A DNA stretch of 64,000 bases from SG8-4 sp964598225 (GTDB taxonomy: Bacteria; Planctomycetota; Phycisphaerae; Sedimentisphaerales; Anaerobacaceae), in NCBI GenBank assembly GCA_964598225.1, contig CAZRBG010000007.1:62001-126000 (forward strand), read 5' to 3'. The translations under genes and the position numbers were made by a program. The notes under the pieces were generated by a model. It did no database searches. It saw nothing but the letters and a program-made list of their open reading frames with translations, and was not told where the DNA came from. Below, piece by piece: positions 52,159-61,152 of the stretch; the first letter of the stretch is position 1, and each line of letters starts with the position of its first letter.

Positions 52159-52704
52159 TTGAACGCGGATCTGGAAAACAAGCCTTCTCCGAGCGAAGTC
52201 GAAGGATTGATAGCGGCCTGCCGCGATGGGGACTGCTACGCGTATGCATCTCTGGCCGGGGCATACTCGGGACGAGTTTTCGCTATCTGTTATGGAATTC
52301 TCAGCAGCCCAGAAGATGCGGAAGATGTTGCCCGGCAGACGCTTCTCAAAGGTTTCGTCAACATTAGACAAATTCGCCGCAATGACAGCTACGGCTCGTG
52401 GATAAGTCGGATCGCGAGGAAGCTGTCTGTCGATTTTGCTCACAGGAGAAGACGCAGACGAGATATCCACGCCGAGGCCTTGGGAGCTGATCCGCAAGGC
52501 TCACAGGACTATCTCAAGCTGAGAGAAGTTCTGGACGAACTCTCTGAGGAATACAGGGTGGCTTTGATGCTTTATTACTTTGACGGCCGCAATGCCAAGG
52601 CAGTAGCAGAAGCTCTTGAAACCAGTGAGGACGCGGCAGTAGCCCGGCTTAGTCAGGCCAGAAGACAGTTGCGCAAGCTGCTGCAGGCTAAAGGGGACGC
52701 CTGA
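52159..52704 (+). CDS. ECF RNA polymerase sigma factor
   Basis: 181 residues starting at a TTG (52159) with GGAG seven bases upstream. Region 2: LAGAYSGRVFAICYGIL...DAEDVARQTLLKGF and SYGSWISRIARKLSVDF. Region 4: LSEEYRVALMLYYFDGRNAKAVAEALETSEDAAVARLSQARRQL. It overlaps the next gene by one base (TGATG), a classical sigma/anti-sigma arrangement. The rare start codon may keep its level low. Confidence 0.9.
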   Translation: MNADLENKPSPSEVEGLIAACRDGDCYAYASLAGAYSGRVFAICYGILSSPEDAEDVARQTLLKGFVNIRQIRRNDSYGSWISRIARKLSVDFAHRRRRRRDIHAEALGADPQGSQDYLKLREVLDELSEEYRVALMLYYFDGRNAKAVAEALETSEDAAVARLSQARRQLRKLLQAKGDA

Positions 52705-55229
52705 TGGACGAAATCTGCAAAAGGATTCGGGAGCAGATTCCGGAGCTTATAGGCGAAGGCTTATCACCCGAAAAAGCCGTGGAATTGGAGCAGCACAGAA
52801 GCCAATGCGGCGAGTGTAACGAATACTTCCGGGCTCTTGAAGCCGACGACAAACTGTTGTGTGACTTCGTCGAATCCATGCAGCCAAATGTGGCCCGCCT
52901 TGAAAACGTTACCATGGATGAGATCAGACGCAAAAGGTTGGCCGGAACAATCAGCACCGCTTCGATAGGCGAAAGAATCCCCGGCAAAAGAGCAGGAAAA
53001 CTTGCTGCTGTAATACTAATTATTGCGGCAATATTGATTGTCGTTAAGGTCGGGGTTTCCCCTGAAAGGCCCGTGGAAAGTGTCGCCCCATCGGATGAAT
53101 CGGCAATACACAAGGCGCAACCCCTGAAGCGGAGCGGAGAAGATTTGCAAGCAGTTGTTGAAGCAGAGTCGCGAGAATTGCGGCGAATGATTGCGGCCTC
53201 GGATATTGCCGGTGTGACGGCGATGCTGAATGATGGTCAACCTCAGAGCAAGATTGCAGCGGCTAATTATCTTGCCGCGACAGGTGGTGAACAGGCAATT
53301 ACTGTTTTAGCGCAGCTTGCCGCCGCATGGCAGGGTGAGCCTGCCGAAAATCCGTTTGCCGCAGCGATTGCCCGGATCATGACAAGACTCCACGAACAGC
53401 AGCAGGAGAGCAAAGCCGGCGATGATGAAAAGGAGTTGGCGGTCGAAGAAGCAACAACTGTCGGTGGCGAGCAGAATGTCGGTTGCAAGGGAATCGTGGT
53501 GGATGAGCGGGGCCGCCCGATCGGCGATGCGAGAGTCTTGTTGCATCACAACCGCAGCAAGCGCCGAGTGGGTAATCGCGTGGTAGAAGAGACGACTTCA
53601 GCATCCGATGGATCATTTGCTTTCCGGCGGCGTATTGAATTCGACGCCGTCGAGCAATCTTCCCACACTCGGGAAGCTGACGGCAGGCTAGCACGGCATT
53701 CCGAGTACGTACTGATTGCGGCGCATAGTAACTATGCGTTCGGCTGGCGAAACATCAGAAAAGCCTCTGAGCAGGGTACGTATCGTATTGTCCTGACAAA
53801 GCCGGCATCTCGATCTCGCGGGGTAGTCGTGACCGACCAAAACGGCAATCCTCTGGCTGGTGTAAGAATATGGCTTCACCGTGCCGGAAACAGGACAAGT
53901 CCCAATGTGATTTTCCGGGATGAATTGATTTTGCCTGCCGACGTCGGTTTTTTGGGTGATGTGACGGACAGCGCGGGACGAGCGATTATAAGGAACCTGC
54001 CTGACACATACTGTCTTTTTCGTGCTAAGCTCAAGGATTATGCCGAGACCGTTTTTGCGCCCGCTCAAAGAATTACCCGCATAAGCATGAGTCGAGCCGC
54101 CAGCATTTCTGGCTGGGTGCTTGCGGAAAAAGATAAACCTGTCGAAGGAGCAACAATCAGTTTGAAACCTGATTGGGGCAATGAAAGTTTTTTTGCTGTA
54201 TCCGATAGCGAGGGCTACTTCCATTTGGAGGACTTACCGGCGACAAAGAGCAATTCGGAAAACGCCGAGGGTTCCTACACGATAACAATCGGACATGAGC
54301 AATATGCCGCTGAGGCGGTTGATTTAGCGCTGCTGCCGGGCGAGTCAATCGATGACCTTCTCATCAGAGCGCACAGTGACACCACCCTGGTCGAGTGCCG
54401 GGTGTTGGAATTCGGCACAGATATCCCCGTGGCCGGCGCTCGCATTCAGGGACGGAACAGGATCGGGAAATTCAGCGACTATTCGGACTCCGAGGGTGTT
54501 TTTCAAGTTCGCGTCTTGCCCGGCACAGTCTCGCTTTCGTTTCATTCGCCGCCGGACGGGGTCTATATGTTGGATGAACCAAAACCCGCCGAATCGTCAC
54601 TTGATTTCGATGCAATGGGTGAGAAAATGACGGTTACTCTCAAGACACCTCCTGTGGCAGGATTCCTGAGGAGCGTGTCCGGGATTGTGATTGGCCCGGA
54701 CGGAATAGCTCAGAGCGAGGGCGAGACGTTTGTCTATGCCGGGATGGGCAAGATTATAACATCTGTTGGAAGTGGTATTGAAAAACCCGTCAGGGTCAGC
54801 CGTGACGGTCGATTCGAACTGAAGGAAGTTCCCGCCGGTCGAAGGCTTCACCTTTATGTCGCGACAAAGGACCGCTCTCTCGCCGCGGTCGATGTTTTTG
54901 AAATTCCCGATGACCCGGATTGGTCGGGGCTTCTTACAGTCAATCTGGAGGTTACGCAGAATGCTTCGACAGTCGTCAGTGACGAGCATGGTGACATCAT
55001 CGCCGGCAGGAGTTTCAAAATCAATCCAATCGTAGAAGGCGAGCCAATATGGTCCGTAGATATCGAGGGCTGGACCGATGAAAACGGCCTCCTCGAACTG
55101 CACGGGATTGTGCCCGGCCTGGAGTATTACCTCACGGGCGTCGAGCGTGAAGTGAGCGGCGAATCCTCGATTGAGACGGTAAGTGGAATATTCAGACGGA
55201 AGATGGTCCTCGTGCCGCTCGAGCCTTAG
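52704..55229 (+). CDS. Zinc-type anti-sigma factor fused to carboxypeptidase-regulatory-like domains
   Basis: 841 residues. The N-terminus has the zinc anti-sigma motif H-x3-C-x2-C (HRSQCGEC, residues ~31-38). One membrane helix (LAAVILIIAAILIVVKVGV, ~95-113) and a short helical repeat (HEAT-like, MLNDGQPQSKIAAANYLAAT) follow. From about residue 255 come several Ig-like carboxypeptidase-regulatory domains (CKGIVVDERGRPIGDARVLL, SRGVVVTDQNGNPLAGVRIW, ISGWVLAEKDKPVEGATISL). It probably holds the sigma factor at the membrane and senses an outside signal such as a glycan or wall stress; the sensing role is inferred. Confidence 0.85.
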   Translation: MDEICKRIREQIPELIGEGLSPEKAVELEQHRSQCGECNEYFRALEADDKLLCDFVESMQPNVARLENVTMDEIRRKRLAGTISTASIGERIPGKRAGKLAAVILIIAAILIVVKVGVSPERPVESVAPSDESAIHKAQPLKRSGEDLQAVVEAESRELRRMIAASDIAGVTAMLNDGQPQSKIAAANYLAATGGEQAITVLAQLAAAWQGEPAENPFAAAIARIMTRLHEQQQESKAGDDEKELAVEEATTVGGEQNVGCKGIVVDERGRPIGDARVLLHHNRSKRRVGNRVVEETTSASDGSFAFRRRIEFDAVEQSSHTREADGRLARHSEYVLIAAHSNYAFGWRNIRKASEQGTYRIVLTKPASRSRGVVVTDQNGNPLAGVRIWLHRAGNRTSPNVIFRDELILPADVGFLGDVTDSAGRAIIRNLPDTYCLFRAKLKDYAETVFAPAQRITRISMSRAASISGWVLAEKDKPVEGATISLKPDWGNESFFAVSDSEGYFHLEDLPATKSNSENAEGSYTITIGHEQYAAEAVDLALLPGESIDDLLIRAHSDTTLVECRVLEFGTDIPVAGARIQGRNRIGKFSDYSDSEGVFQVRVLPGTVSLSFHSPPDGVYMLDEPKPAESSLDFDAMGEKMTVTLKTPPVAGFLRSVSGIVIGPDGIAQSEGETFVYAGMGKIITSVGSGIEKPVRVSRDGRFELKEVPAGRRLHLYVATKDRSLAAVDVFEIPDDPDWSGLLTVNLEVTQNASTVVSDEHGDIIAGRSFKINPIVEGEPIWSVDIEGWTDENGLLELHGIVPGLEYYLTGVEREVSGESSIETVSGIFRRKMVLVPLEP

Positions 55230-55312
55230 TAGTAGTCCGGCGTTCTCTGTCAGAGAACTATACAAACTCCTCTTGTTACAACTCTCCCGGCCGGATCCGC
55301 CGATGTGACACT

Positions 55313-55711
55313 CTACTCTACATCGGCTTTCCCGTAGCTATCCTTGTTATTGTCGTTATCATCGGGCTGCTCTGCGCCGTCGTCCGGTTCTTCTTCGGGT
55401 TGACTTGCCGGTTTCTCAGCAGTGTGACCTTCTTGCTGCTCCCAATCCTCAACAGTGCTGCCGAGGTGATCGTTCCGTGTGCCTGCGGATGTGATCCCGG
55501 CCCAATTGTCCCCGGTGTCCCTCTGTGTGTCCCCGCGACTTGTTTGGTGTTGGGCGTTATCGCTCTTTGTCGCGATCTCGCAAGTAACCTGGGCGGGCAT
55601 CTTGACGTTGCTGCACGCGGAGTTGTCCGCCCATCGAGCCGTTATGGCAACCGCTGCGAATACCACTATCAGCAATGCCAGTGCCGCCCATTTCAAAACA
55701 GAGTCTTTCAT
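55313..55711 (-). CDS. Short anchored acidic protein, unknown
   Basis: 132 residues from the ATG at 55711 (AAGAGG upstream). One membrane helix (WAALALLIVVFAAVAITARW) is followed by a hydrophilic, low-complexity tail rich in Asp, Glu, Gln and Asn, ending PDDGAEQPDDNDNNKDSYGK. There is one Cys pair in the outside part (NSACSNVKMPAQVTCEI). No family is recognised. It follows the PilX-like gene after 65 bases on the same strand and may be part of the same surface structure. Confidence 0.55.
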   Translation of the reverse strand: MKDSVLKWAALALLIVVFAAVAITARWADNSACSNVKMPAQVTCEIATKSDNAQHQTSRGDTQRDTGDNWAGITSAGTRNDHLGSTVEDWEQQEGHTAEKPASQPEEEPDDGAEQPDDNDNNKDSYGKADVE

Positions 55712-55776
55712 TTCAGTTTTCCTCTTCACATAAAGGCAACCGTCCGCCGGGCTTGCTGATCCTCGCGAGATTCATG

Positions 55777-57399
55777 TCATACACCTTCATCGTATGTGTT
55801 CTGTTGAGGCTTCAGTACAATAGGACTGATTATGCCGTTCGGGAGCATTTGATCCGCGTCCGGCGTAATGCCTATCACTCCGACGTCGCCCAGTTCTGTC
55901 GTCTCGTTGCCACCATCGTCAAGAGTAGCGCCAATATTTGTTACATATCCGGACGACCATTGACTCGTATCACACATCGAAATGACGGTTCCGTAAATCT
56001 GCGCGTTGCCGCGGACATCCACGATGCCTCCTATGATCGCGCCTGTCAGCACGTTGTTCTCGCTTTGCACCGGATTGGTGTTGCCGAGGTTTACATTGAA
56101 ATGCGGCGCCATGATTGTGGCTTCCTGGATGGCGGACGTGTTATCGAACGTGGCCTCCCCGGTGAAGTAGAGGGCGTTGTGCCTCCATTTGAGTTCATCG
56201 GGCGTGTCGGTGACGATCGTGCCGTTGAACGTGCAGTTCTCGAAGCGGACATTGTTGTAGTACGAGCTGGTGCTCTTGTAGCAATCAACGTAAAGAACAT
56301 CTTCGAAAGTGCAATTCCGAAATAGCGCATTGCGATTGCTCGGCAGTCTGGCGTTGGAAAAAGTCTCGTTCTCGTATACGTGTCGATCCAGTCTGCGATT
56401 CCATGTCCTGCTCGGCGTTCCGTCTCTCGGATAGTTGTAGTTGCCCGATGCATGCGGGAAGTACTCAACCTCTCTGTCGCTGCTCGGGCAAGATGGTATA
56501 TCGGCAAGACCGGAGTTGTATCCGTCTGTATCGTAATCCGCGATGTCCATTCCGGGCATGTCGCCGTTCTGCTGTCCGTAATTTATGTTCTCATGATAGG
56601 CCTGGACTTCGTCGCCGAGGCTGTAGTAGCGGTCTTCGAAGTTGATTCCCAGAGGTGTGCCGTTCGCATCGATGGGATTGCCGTTTGAGTCCAGAGTCTC
56701 CATTTGATAGCTTTCCTGGGCGATCTGATCCTTAGTAAGCACCGTATTGATCGTCCCAAGTACGGCCGAGTCGCTGGTCATGTTAAATGGTGATATCTCC
56801 GGCCGATCCCAGTCGCTGTAAATATCCCCGTGAATAATAGATTCTCCGGTCAGCCACATCCGTCCTCTGCTGGCTACGGCGTAGTTCAAGATATCTCTGT
56901 CCTTCTGGATAATCATTTCTATGCTGACTCGCCTTGTCGTTTGACCGTTGTTGCCGATTCCTTCGAGCCTGATTGTATGAGTGTCGAGCCTGATAAACTG
57001 CACCTGAAATGAACAATTCGCGGCTCCGAAGGTTTGTGCCGGGGCCGTGATCACAGTCGCCTCCTGTGTGGCCTGGTTTGCCACCCAGGGCTGGGCCTGC
57101 ACCTGCGCGCAGAGCATGCTCCACACCTGATCGGCCTGCTCGACCGTGACCGTATTGTACGGCGTGCTCGGCAGTGAAGTATTGGCAACAGTCATGATGT
57201 ATTTTCCGCATTCCAGGCCGGATGCGGCCGCGGACAAAGCTGAGCGGATCTTGTGCTGGTTGGAAGCGAGTTGTGCATTTGTGCTCGAGATCGTAGCCAT
57301 TGAGACGGCCAGTGCCGAGAATATGAGCACGAATATCATTGATAGAATGAGCGCAGCGCCCCTGCGCCTTGCGTGAACGGTTTTTTTCCTGGGTCCCAT
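55777..57399 (-). CDS. PilX-like prepilin-type protein with a beta-helix-like domain
   Basis: 540 residues from the ATG at 57399, preceded by a strong GGGGGAG; an upstream start at 57444 lacks this. The N-terminus ARRRGAALILSMIFVLIFSALAVSMATIS has a basic leader and a long hydrophobic helix in the style of PilX-type pilus-assembly proteins. The second half has beta-helix-type repeats (NALFRNCTFEDVLYVDC, VRFENCTFNGTIVTD, AIIGGIVDVRGNAQIYGTVIS). PilX-like proteins are minor pilins; the large helical addition is a common planctomycete feature. No other pilus gene is adjacent. Confidence 0.78.
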   Translation of the reverse strand: MGPRKKTVHARRRGAALILSMIFVLIFSALAVSMATISSTNAQLASNQHKIRSALSAAASGLECGKYIMTVANTSLPSTPYNTVTVEQADQVWSMLCAQVQAQPWVANQATQEATVITAPAQTFGAANCSFQVQFIRLDTHTIRLEGIGNNGQTTRRVSIEMIIQKDRDILNYAVASRGRMWLTGESIIHGDIYSDWDRPEISPFNMTSDSAVLGTINTVLTKDQIAQESYQMETLDSNGNPIDANGTPLGINFEDRYYSLGDEVQAYHENINYGQQNGDMPGMDIADYDTDGYNSGLADIPSCPSSDREVEYFPHASGNYNYPRDGTPSRTWNRRLDRHVYENETFSNARLPSNRNALFRNCTFEDVLYVDCYKSTSSYYNNVRFENCTFNGTIVTDTPDELKWRHNALYFTGEATFDNTSAIQEATIMAPHFNVNLGNTNPVQSENNVLTGAIIGGIVDVRGNAQIYGTVISMCDTSQWSSGYVTNIGATLDDGGNETTELGDVGVIGITPDADQMLPNGIISPIVLKPQQNTYDEGV

Positions 57400-57539
57400 T
57401 TTCTCCCCCACCGGTAATATGCAACTAATAGAATGATAATCCACTTCCCGGCTTCAAATAAAATATAAGAAATACTCAGCGAACAGCCAATAAGTAGAAT
57501 TTAGGATACCGGCCATTTCCGGATTCGATCGGGTCGGCT

Positions 57540-58436
57540 TTATTGTGTGTTTTCCTGCTCGGCAAAATATGAGCTGCGCGCGAAAGGTTCGGAAATAACC
57601 CAGGAGAAACCCATCCGAATCGCTTCCTGCTTCCACCAGTCGAACTTCTCTGGAGGCACGTATTCCACGACCTCAAGCGAGTTGCTCGAAGGCCTGAGAT
57701 ATTGACCGATTGTTATCCTGTCACAATCGACGTCGCGCAGGTCCTTCAAGGTCTGCCGGACTTCATCATCGGTCTCTCCCAACCCCAGCATGATCGATGA
57801 TTTCGTCTGGACAGTGCCGTCGGTTTCCTTTGCCAGTTTCAGCAGATTCAGCGATTGTTGATAATCCGCCCCGGCACGCGCAATTGAATACAACGACGGA
57901 ACCGTCTCAACGTTATGCGCGAACACAAAAGGCAGGCTTTGTCGCAGTATCTCGATAGCCTGCTGCTGATAATTACGGAAGTCCGGAGTCAGTATCTCGA
58001 ATTCCATCTCAGGCAGCCGCCTTCTGACCGCGTCGATACAATCGCGAAAATGCCTCGCGCCGCCATCGGGCAGGTCGTCGCGATTCACACTCGTAATAAC
58101 CAGGTATTTCAGTTTCATTTTTTCGGCCATCTGAGCCAATCGCGACGGTTCGTCGGGATCGGGAGGTTCGGGCTTGCCGGCGGCTACGGAGCAGAACTTA
58201 CAGTTGCGCGTGCAGATGTTGCCCAATATCAGAACTGTTGCCGTTCCCCTTGACCAGCACTGGCCGCGATTGGGGCAATTGGCGTTGCTGCAGATAGTCT
58301 GGAGCCCGAGAGAATTCAGGATGCCTTGCGTGTGCTTGAATGATCCGTCCGAGGGCAGCGGCCTGCGCAGCCAGGGTGGCAGCCTCCCGGCCTTTCTCGC
58401 TTTTGACTGCGTTTTTTCGATTTGGTCACCGCTCAT
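57540..58436 (-). CDS. lipA: Lipoyl synthase
   Basis: 298 residues. Auxiliary cluster cysteines lie in CSNANCPNRGQC, the radical SAM cluster is CTRNCKFCSV, and the conserved serine motif near the end is ARSSYFAEQ. LipA inserts two sulfur atoms into octanoyl groups carried by lipoyl domains. Its start overlaps the end of lipB by 11 bases, so octanoyl transfer and sulfur insertion are encoded together. No pyruvate dehydrogenase is seen here; a glycine cleavage or other lipoyl system elsewhere would be the user. Confidence 0.96.
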   Translation of the reverse strand: MSGDQIEKTQSKARKAGRLPPWLRRPLPSDGSFKHTQGILNSLGLQTICSNANCPNRGQCWSRGTATVLILGNICTRNCKFCSVAAGKPEPPDPDEPSRLAQMAEKMKLKYLVITSVNRDDLPDGGARHFRDCIDAVRRRLPEMEFEILTPDFRNYQQQAIEILRQSLPFVFAHNVETVPSLYSIARAGADYQQSLNLLKLAKETDGTVQTKSSIMLGLGETDDEVRQTLKDLRDVDCDRITIGQYLRPSSNSLEVVEYVPPEKFDWWKQEAIRMGFSWVISEPFARSSYFAEQENTQ

Positions 58437-59076
58437 GTCTGCTCCCGGAGAAACGCCGGATAAGAACGGCTGCTATCCTCTTTTTCGCCTCGTGCATCGA
58501 AACCTCTCTGCCGCTCTCTTTCAGCACTGACGTCATCTCTACGCCGTCCAGGCCGCAGGGGACCATAAAACCGAAGATGCTCAGGTCATTCCGGATATTG
58601 ATCGCTATGCCGTGATAAGTAACGAATTTCGACACGCGGACGCCGATGGAAGCTATTTTTCTCTCGCCGACCCACAATCCCGGCAAGCCTTTTCGCGGCG
58701 CGCTTTGGACTCCAAATTGTTCGAGCAGTTTCGCACCTACCGCTTCGAGAGTTCTGATATATTCGCTTATTCCCAGTCCCAATTCTTGCAGATTCAGGAT
58801 CGGGTAGCACACCAATTGCCCCGGATTGTGAGCCGTTGTGCCGCCGCCTCTGCGTATGTCCACCACGTCGATGCCCCTTTTCTCAAGCCCTTCTCTTGCA
58901 ACCAGCAGCTTGTTAAGGCTCTGCCTGGCGCCGAGGGTCACCACCGCCGGGTGCTCCACGATAAGGGCGGTGTTCGGTATCTTCCCGTGCTGTCTCTGGC
59001 GGCACAAATGAAGCTGCAGCTCCAGAATATCGCGGTAATCGGCCAGCCCGCAGTCATGGATTTGCAGCGGCGGCAT
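58426..59076 (-). CDS. lipB: Octanoyl-[acyl-carrier-protein]:protein octanoyltransferase
   Basis: 216 residues from the ATG at 59074-59076, which has AAGGAAGAGG just upstream; longer starts (59094, or TTG at 59118) have no ribosome-binding site. Motifs: RRGGGTTAHNPGQLVCYPIL, the catalytic lysine region KIASIGVRVSKFVTYHGIAIN and the catalytic cysteine in MVPCGLDGVEMTS. It moves octanoate from ACP to lipoyl domains, as the step before LipA, with which it overlaps. Confidence 0.95.
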   Translation of the reverse strand: MPPLQIHDCGLADYRDILELQLHLCRQRQHGKIPNTALIVEHPAVVTLGARQSLNKLLVAREGLEKRGIDVVDIRRGGGTTAHNPGQLVCYPILNLQELGLGISEYIRTLEAVGAKLLEQFGVQSAPRKGLPGLWVGERKIASIGVRVSKFVTYHGIAINIRNDLSIFGFMVPCGLDGVEMTSVLKESGREVSMHEAKKRIAAVLIRRFSGSRHER

Positions 59077-59252
59077 CGCGGCCTCTTCCTTCATCTGATT
59101 TTGAAGATCGCACGTCAAAATGGGCGTTTCCTATGCTCTTAATTGCACCTGCGGCCTGATTTTACCGAAAAACGAAGCGGATTGCACGTATTTTACGGAT
59201 AGGCAAAATTGACTTGTGTGCTTGAATTGCTGCCGTCTTTGGCGCGAAAGAC

Positions 59253-59283
59253 AAGACCGGCGGCCTTTGCGGTCGCCGGTCTT
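59253..59283 (-). terminator. Hairpin terminator after the PilZ gene
   Basis: Perfect 10-bp arms AAGACCGGCG (59253-59262) and CGCCGGTCTT (59274-59283). On the minus strand it is followed by a short T-rich stretch (GTCTTTC). It lies between the PilZ gene and lipB; the T tract is weak. Confidence 0.6.
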
Positions 59284-59369
59284 CGCATTCCTTTTTCATT
59301 GCCCCGCGGGTCCTTTGGTCACGGACTTTTCACTACCCTCGAACGAAGCCGGTGCGGGCGGCTCGCGAT

Positions 59370-59684
59370 CTATTCGAATGCGATGCCGACACCAATCTCG
59401 GCGCTCTCGAGCAGATTCTTACGGTCGACCCGAACGATCTTGCCGCGTTTTATCCGGGCGAATTGTCCCTTTTCCTTCGCCAGGGCCTCGGTACGGGGGA
59501 AATTCAGTTCCACGTAGTGACCCGCGCGCACCGGAGCGGTGACCGGAAGGGTGACGAATACGCCGGTCTTGCTGACGTTGCAGCTTCGACCGACAACAAA
59601 CCGATTGGCTTGAGGTATCCAAACGCTCACAGGCCAGGAAACATTACTGCGGGTTTCTTTGCGTTGCTCGATTAAAGCCTGCAT
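59370..59684 (-). CDS. PilZ-domain protein
   Basis: 104 residues, a single PilZ domain. The arginine-rich start EQRKETRSNVSWPV and the N-x-S-x-x-G motif in NVSKTGVFVTLP match the cyclic di-GMP-binding pattern, although the RxxxR is slightly altered (R-K-E-T-R). It may couple c-di-GMP to surface or exopolysaccharide functions such as the export locus in this window. It has a good ribosome-binding site (AAGGAG) and lies alone. Confidence 0.85.
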   Translation of the reverse strand: MQALIEQRKETRSNVSWPVSVWIPQANRFVVGRSCNVSKTGVFVTLPVTAPVRAGHYVELNFPRTEALAKEKGQFARIKRGKIVRVDRKNLLESAEIGVGIAFE

Positions 59685-59953
59685 TATTCATATCTCCTTA
59701 ATAACTGTTACAACAATCATAAGGCTTTATCGGCAATGTTAATGTAGACAGCTTAGCGTATTTGGGTAGAAAATCGCTTATTCCGGAAAAACTTTTTTCT
59801 TACCTGTTTTCCGCCCGGAGGTAGGTTTATTATCAGACTTTCCGCCCGAATTTTCCCAAATCGACCACGCCGGATTGGCTTCGTTTTTACAATTTACCCC
59901 AAAGGGGAATGCCTGTACGCAATACGCATCACGCACCACGCAATACGAATAAA

Positions 59954-60221
59954 ATTGGGTTCGTTTTTTTCAAATACCTATTTTCTCCTTTGCCTGTCAT
60001 TCCCGCAAAGGCGGGAATCCAGTATTTTGGGTTTGATTGGCTTTGTTTTCTTAGTGCCTCCAGAGGGCCAAATTCTCATAAGGCCTTGTTCTGATTACAC
60101 ATATACTCATTTACTGGTAAATATAATTGGGTTTGTTTCGCAAAAACCGTTCATATTGGATCCTTCGACAGTGCTCGGGACGCCCGGATTCAGCCGGGCG
60201 ATTGGGTTTGTTTTTCAAAAT
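59954..60221. repeat. Cluster of intergenic repeats with ATTGGGTTTGTTT units
   Basis: ATTGGGTTYGTTT-like units recur at about 59954, 60126 and 60201, with a related GGGTTTGATTGGCTTTGTTT near 60030. Between them are the palindrome ATTCCCGC-AAAG-GCGGGAAT (59999-60018), which fits the ATTCCC-N8-GGGAAT pattern known as dRS3 in Neisseria and found in many other bacteria, and the hairpin CGCCCGG-ATTCAG-CCGGGCG (60181-60200). No coding function is evident. Confidence 0.65.
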
Positions 60222-60370
60222 CATATTTATTAGACGGGATAACAAGATTAACACGGCTCTATATCCGTCAAATATCTTGTAAATCCTGTCAAAAATTACC
60301 ACAGATTTCACGGATTTTCACTGATTTATGTTCAGTTACTATCTTTTTTATCACGTTATCCCGTCAAAAA

Positions 60371-60563
60371 TAAGCTTCATCCGGTTAATGAGTAGGTCAC
60401 TGCATAGATCGGGACCCCGGGATTAGATCGAGAGAAAAATCGTTTGGGCAGATGGCCAAATTAGGGCAGCCAGGGGGGTAATTTGGACATCTGGGGCCCC
60501 GAACGATTTTTCTCGGTCTTTGGGGATCGCCATGTTACCTACGCATTAACCGGATGAACCTTA
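60371..60563. repeat. 193-bp imperfect palindrome flanked by TA (MITE-like or structured RNA)
   Basis: The two ends, TAAGCTTCATCCGGTTAATG (60371) and CATTAACCGGATGAACCTTA (60563), are complementary at all but one base. Pairing continues inward through GTAGGT/ACCTAC, GATCGAGAGAAAAATCGTT / AACGATTTTTCTCGGTC and CCAAATTA/TAATTTGG. Each end is bordered by TA, as expected for insertion by an IS630/mariner-type element. There is no open frame inside, so any transposase must act in trans. A folded non-coding RNA is the alternative. Confidence 0.65.
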
Positions 60564-60675
60564 AATATATTCAATAGTCAATGTCAAAGCCCTCCGTCTT
60601 CTGTCTCCTGTCTTCTGTCTCCTGTATTCAATTTCTACACATTATACCATATTCTTACATGAAAATCAAACAATA

Positions 60676-60784
60676 ACCACGGACTTCACGGATTAACGCG
60701 GATTTCATAGCCACAGAGGTCACAGAGCACACAGAATTTATAATAATCTGCGTTAATCTGTGTTAATCTGCGTTAATCTGCGGT
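60676..60784. repeat. Direct repeats of the AATCTGCGTTAATCTG type
   Basis: CCACGGACTTCACGGATTAA, CCACAGAGGTCACAGAGCAC and three copies of a 10-11 base unit around ATCTGCGTTA/ATCTGTGTTA (60745-60784). A relative, CCACAGATTTCACGGATTTT, lies at about 60300. These sequences are widespread in intergenic regions of environmental bacteria. Nothing else is seen in the gap 59685-61152 apart from the elements listed and the short remnant at 60884-61030. Confidence 0.6.
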
Positions 60785-60883
60785 TCCAATTTTGTGTAAA
60801 TTCGTGAAACTTGTGCCACTTGTGCCTTAGGTATAGGTATTCGTGGCAAAAAACATGTAAATCATGTTATCCCGTCAAAAAAC

Positions 60884-61030
60884 GATAGGGCGCGATTAAT
60901 CGCCGAAAAGCAGGCCGAGTTCTTCCACCAGAAAGCCCTGACCGCCGAACTGCTCCCCACCCCCAAAGCAATAAAAACCTACAACACCGCCAAAGCCCCC
61001 AAAATAGCCATGTTCCACGTTATGTGTTGA
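60884..61030 (+). pseudogene. Possible coding remnant
   Basis: A stretch of ~48 codons without start codon but with gene-like composition (RLIAEKQAEFFHQKALTAEL, then PTPKAIKTYNTAKAPKIAMF) ends at a TGA (61028-61030). Its left side passes into the repeat GTTATCCCGTCAAAAA, which also occurs at about 60354. It could be the tail of a gene destroyed by repeat insertion. The family is not recognised. Confidence 0.3.
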
Positions 61031-61152
61031 TAACAACTTGTCATTATGGGCTTTAGGTTATTAGCTGATTGTGCCGATAAAATATTTTGAGCTTGGCGTG
61101 TTCTGGCAGAAGGGCAGCGTGAGGCCGCGGATACTGTAGCGATTGGCCAAGA

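Noticed and set aside
55244..55260. GTTCTCTGTCAGAGAAC palindrome as a terminator or operator
   Set aside because: The stem is short and no T tract follows on either strand. It may be a weak hairpin after the anti-sigma gene, but is not enough to call.
60111..60311. A 66-codon minus-strand frame containing NKPN twice
   Set aside because: The peptide is produced by the ATTGGGTTTGTTT repeats. There is no ribosome-binding site and the rest is not gene-like.
59954..60784. CRISPR array
   Set aside because: The repeats are of several unrelated kinds, spacing is irregular (about 10 to 170 bases), units are short and degenerate, and no cas genes are nearby.
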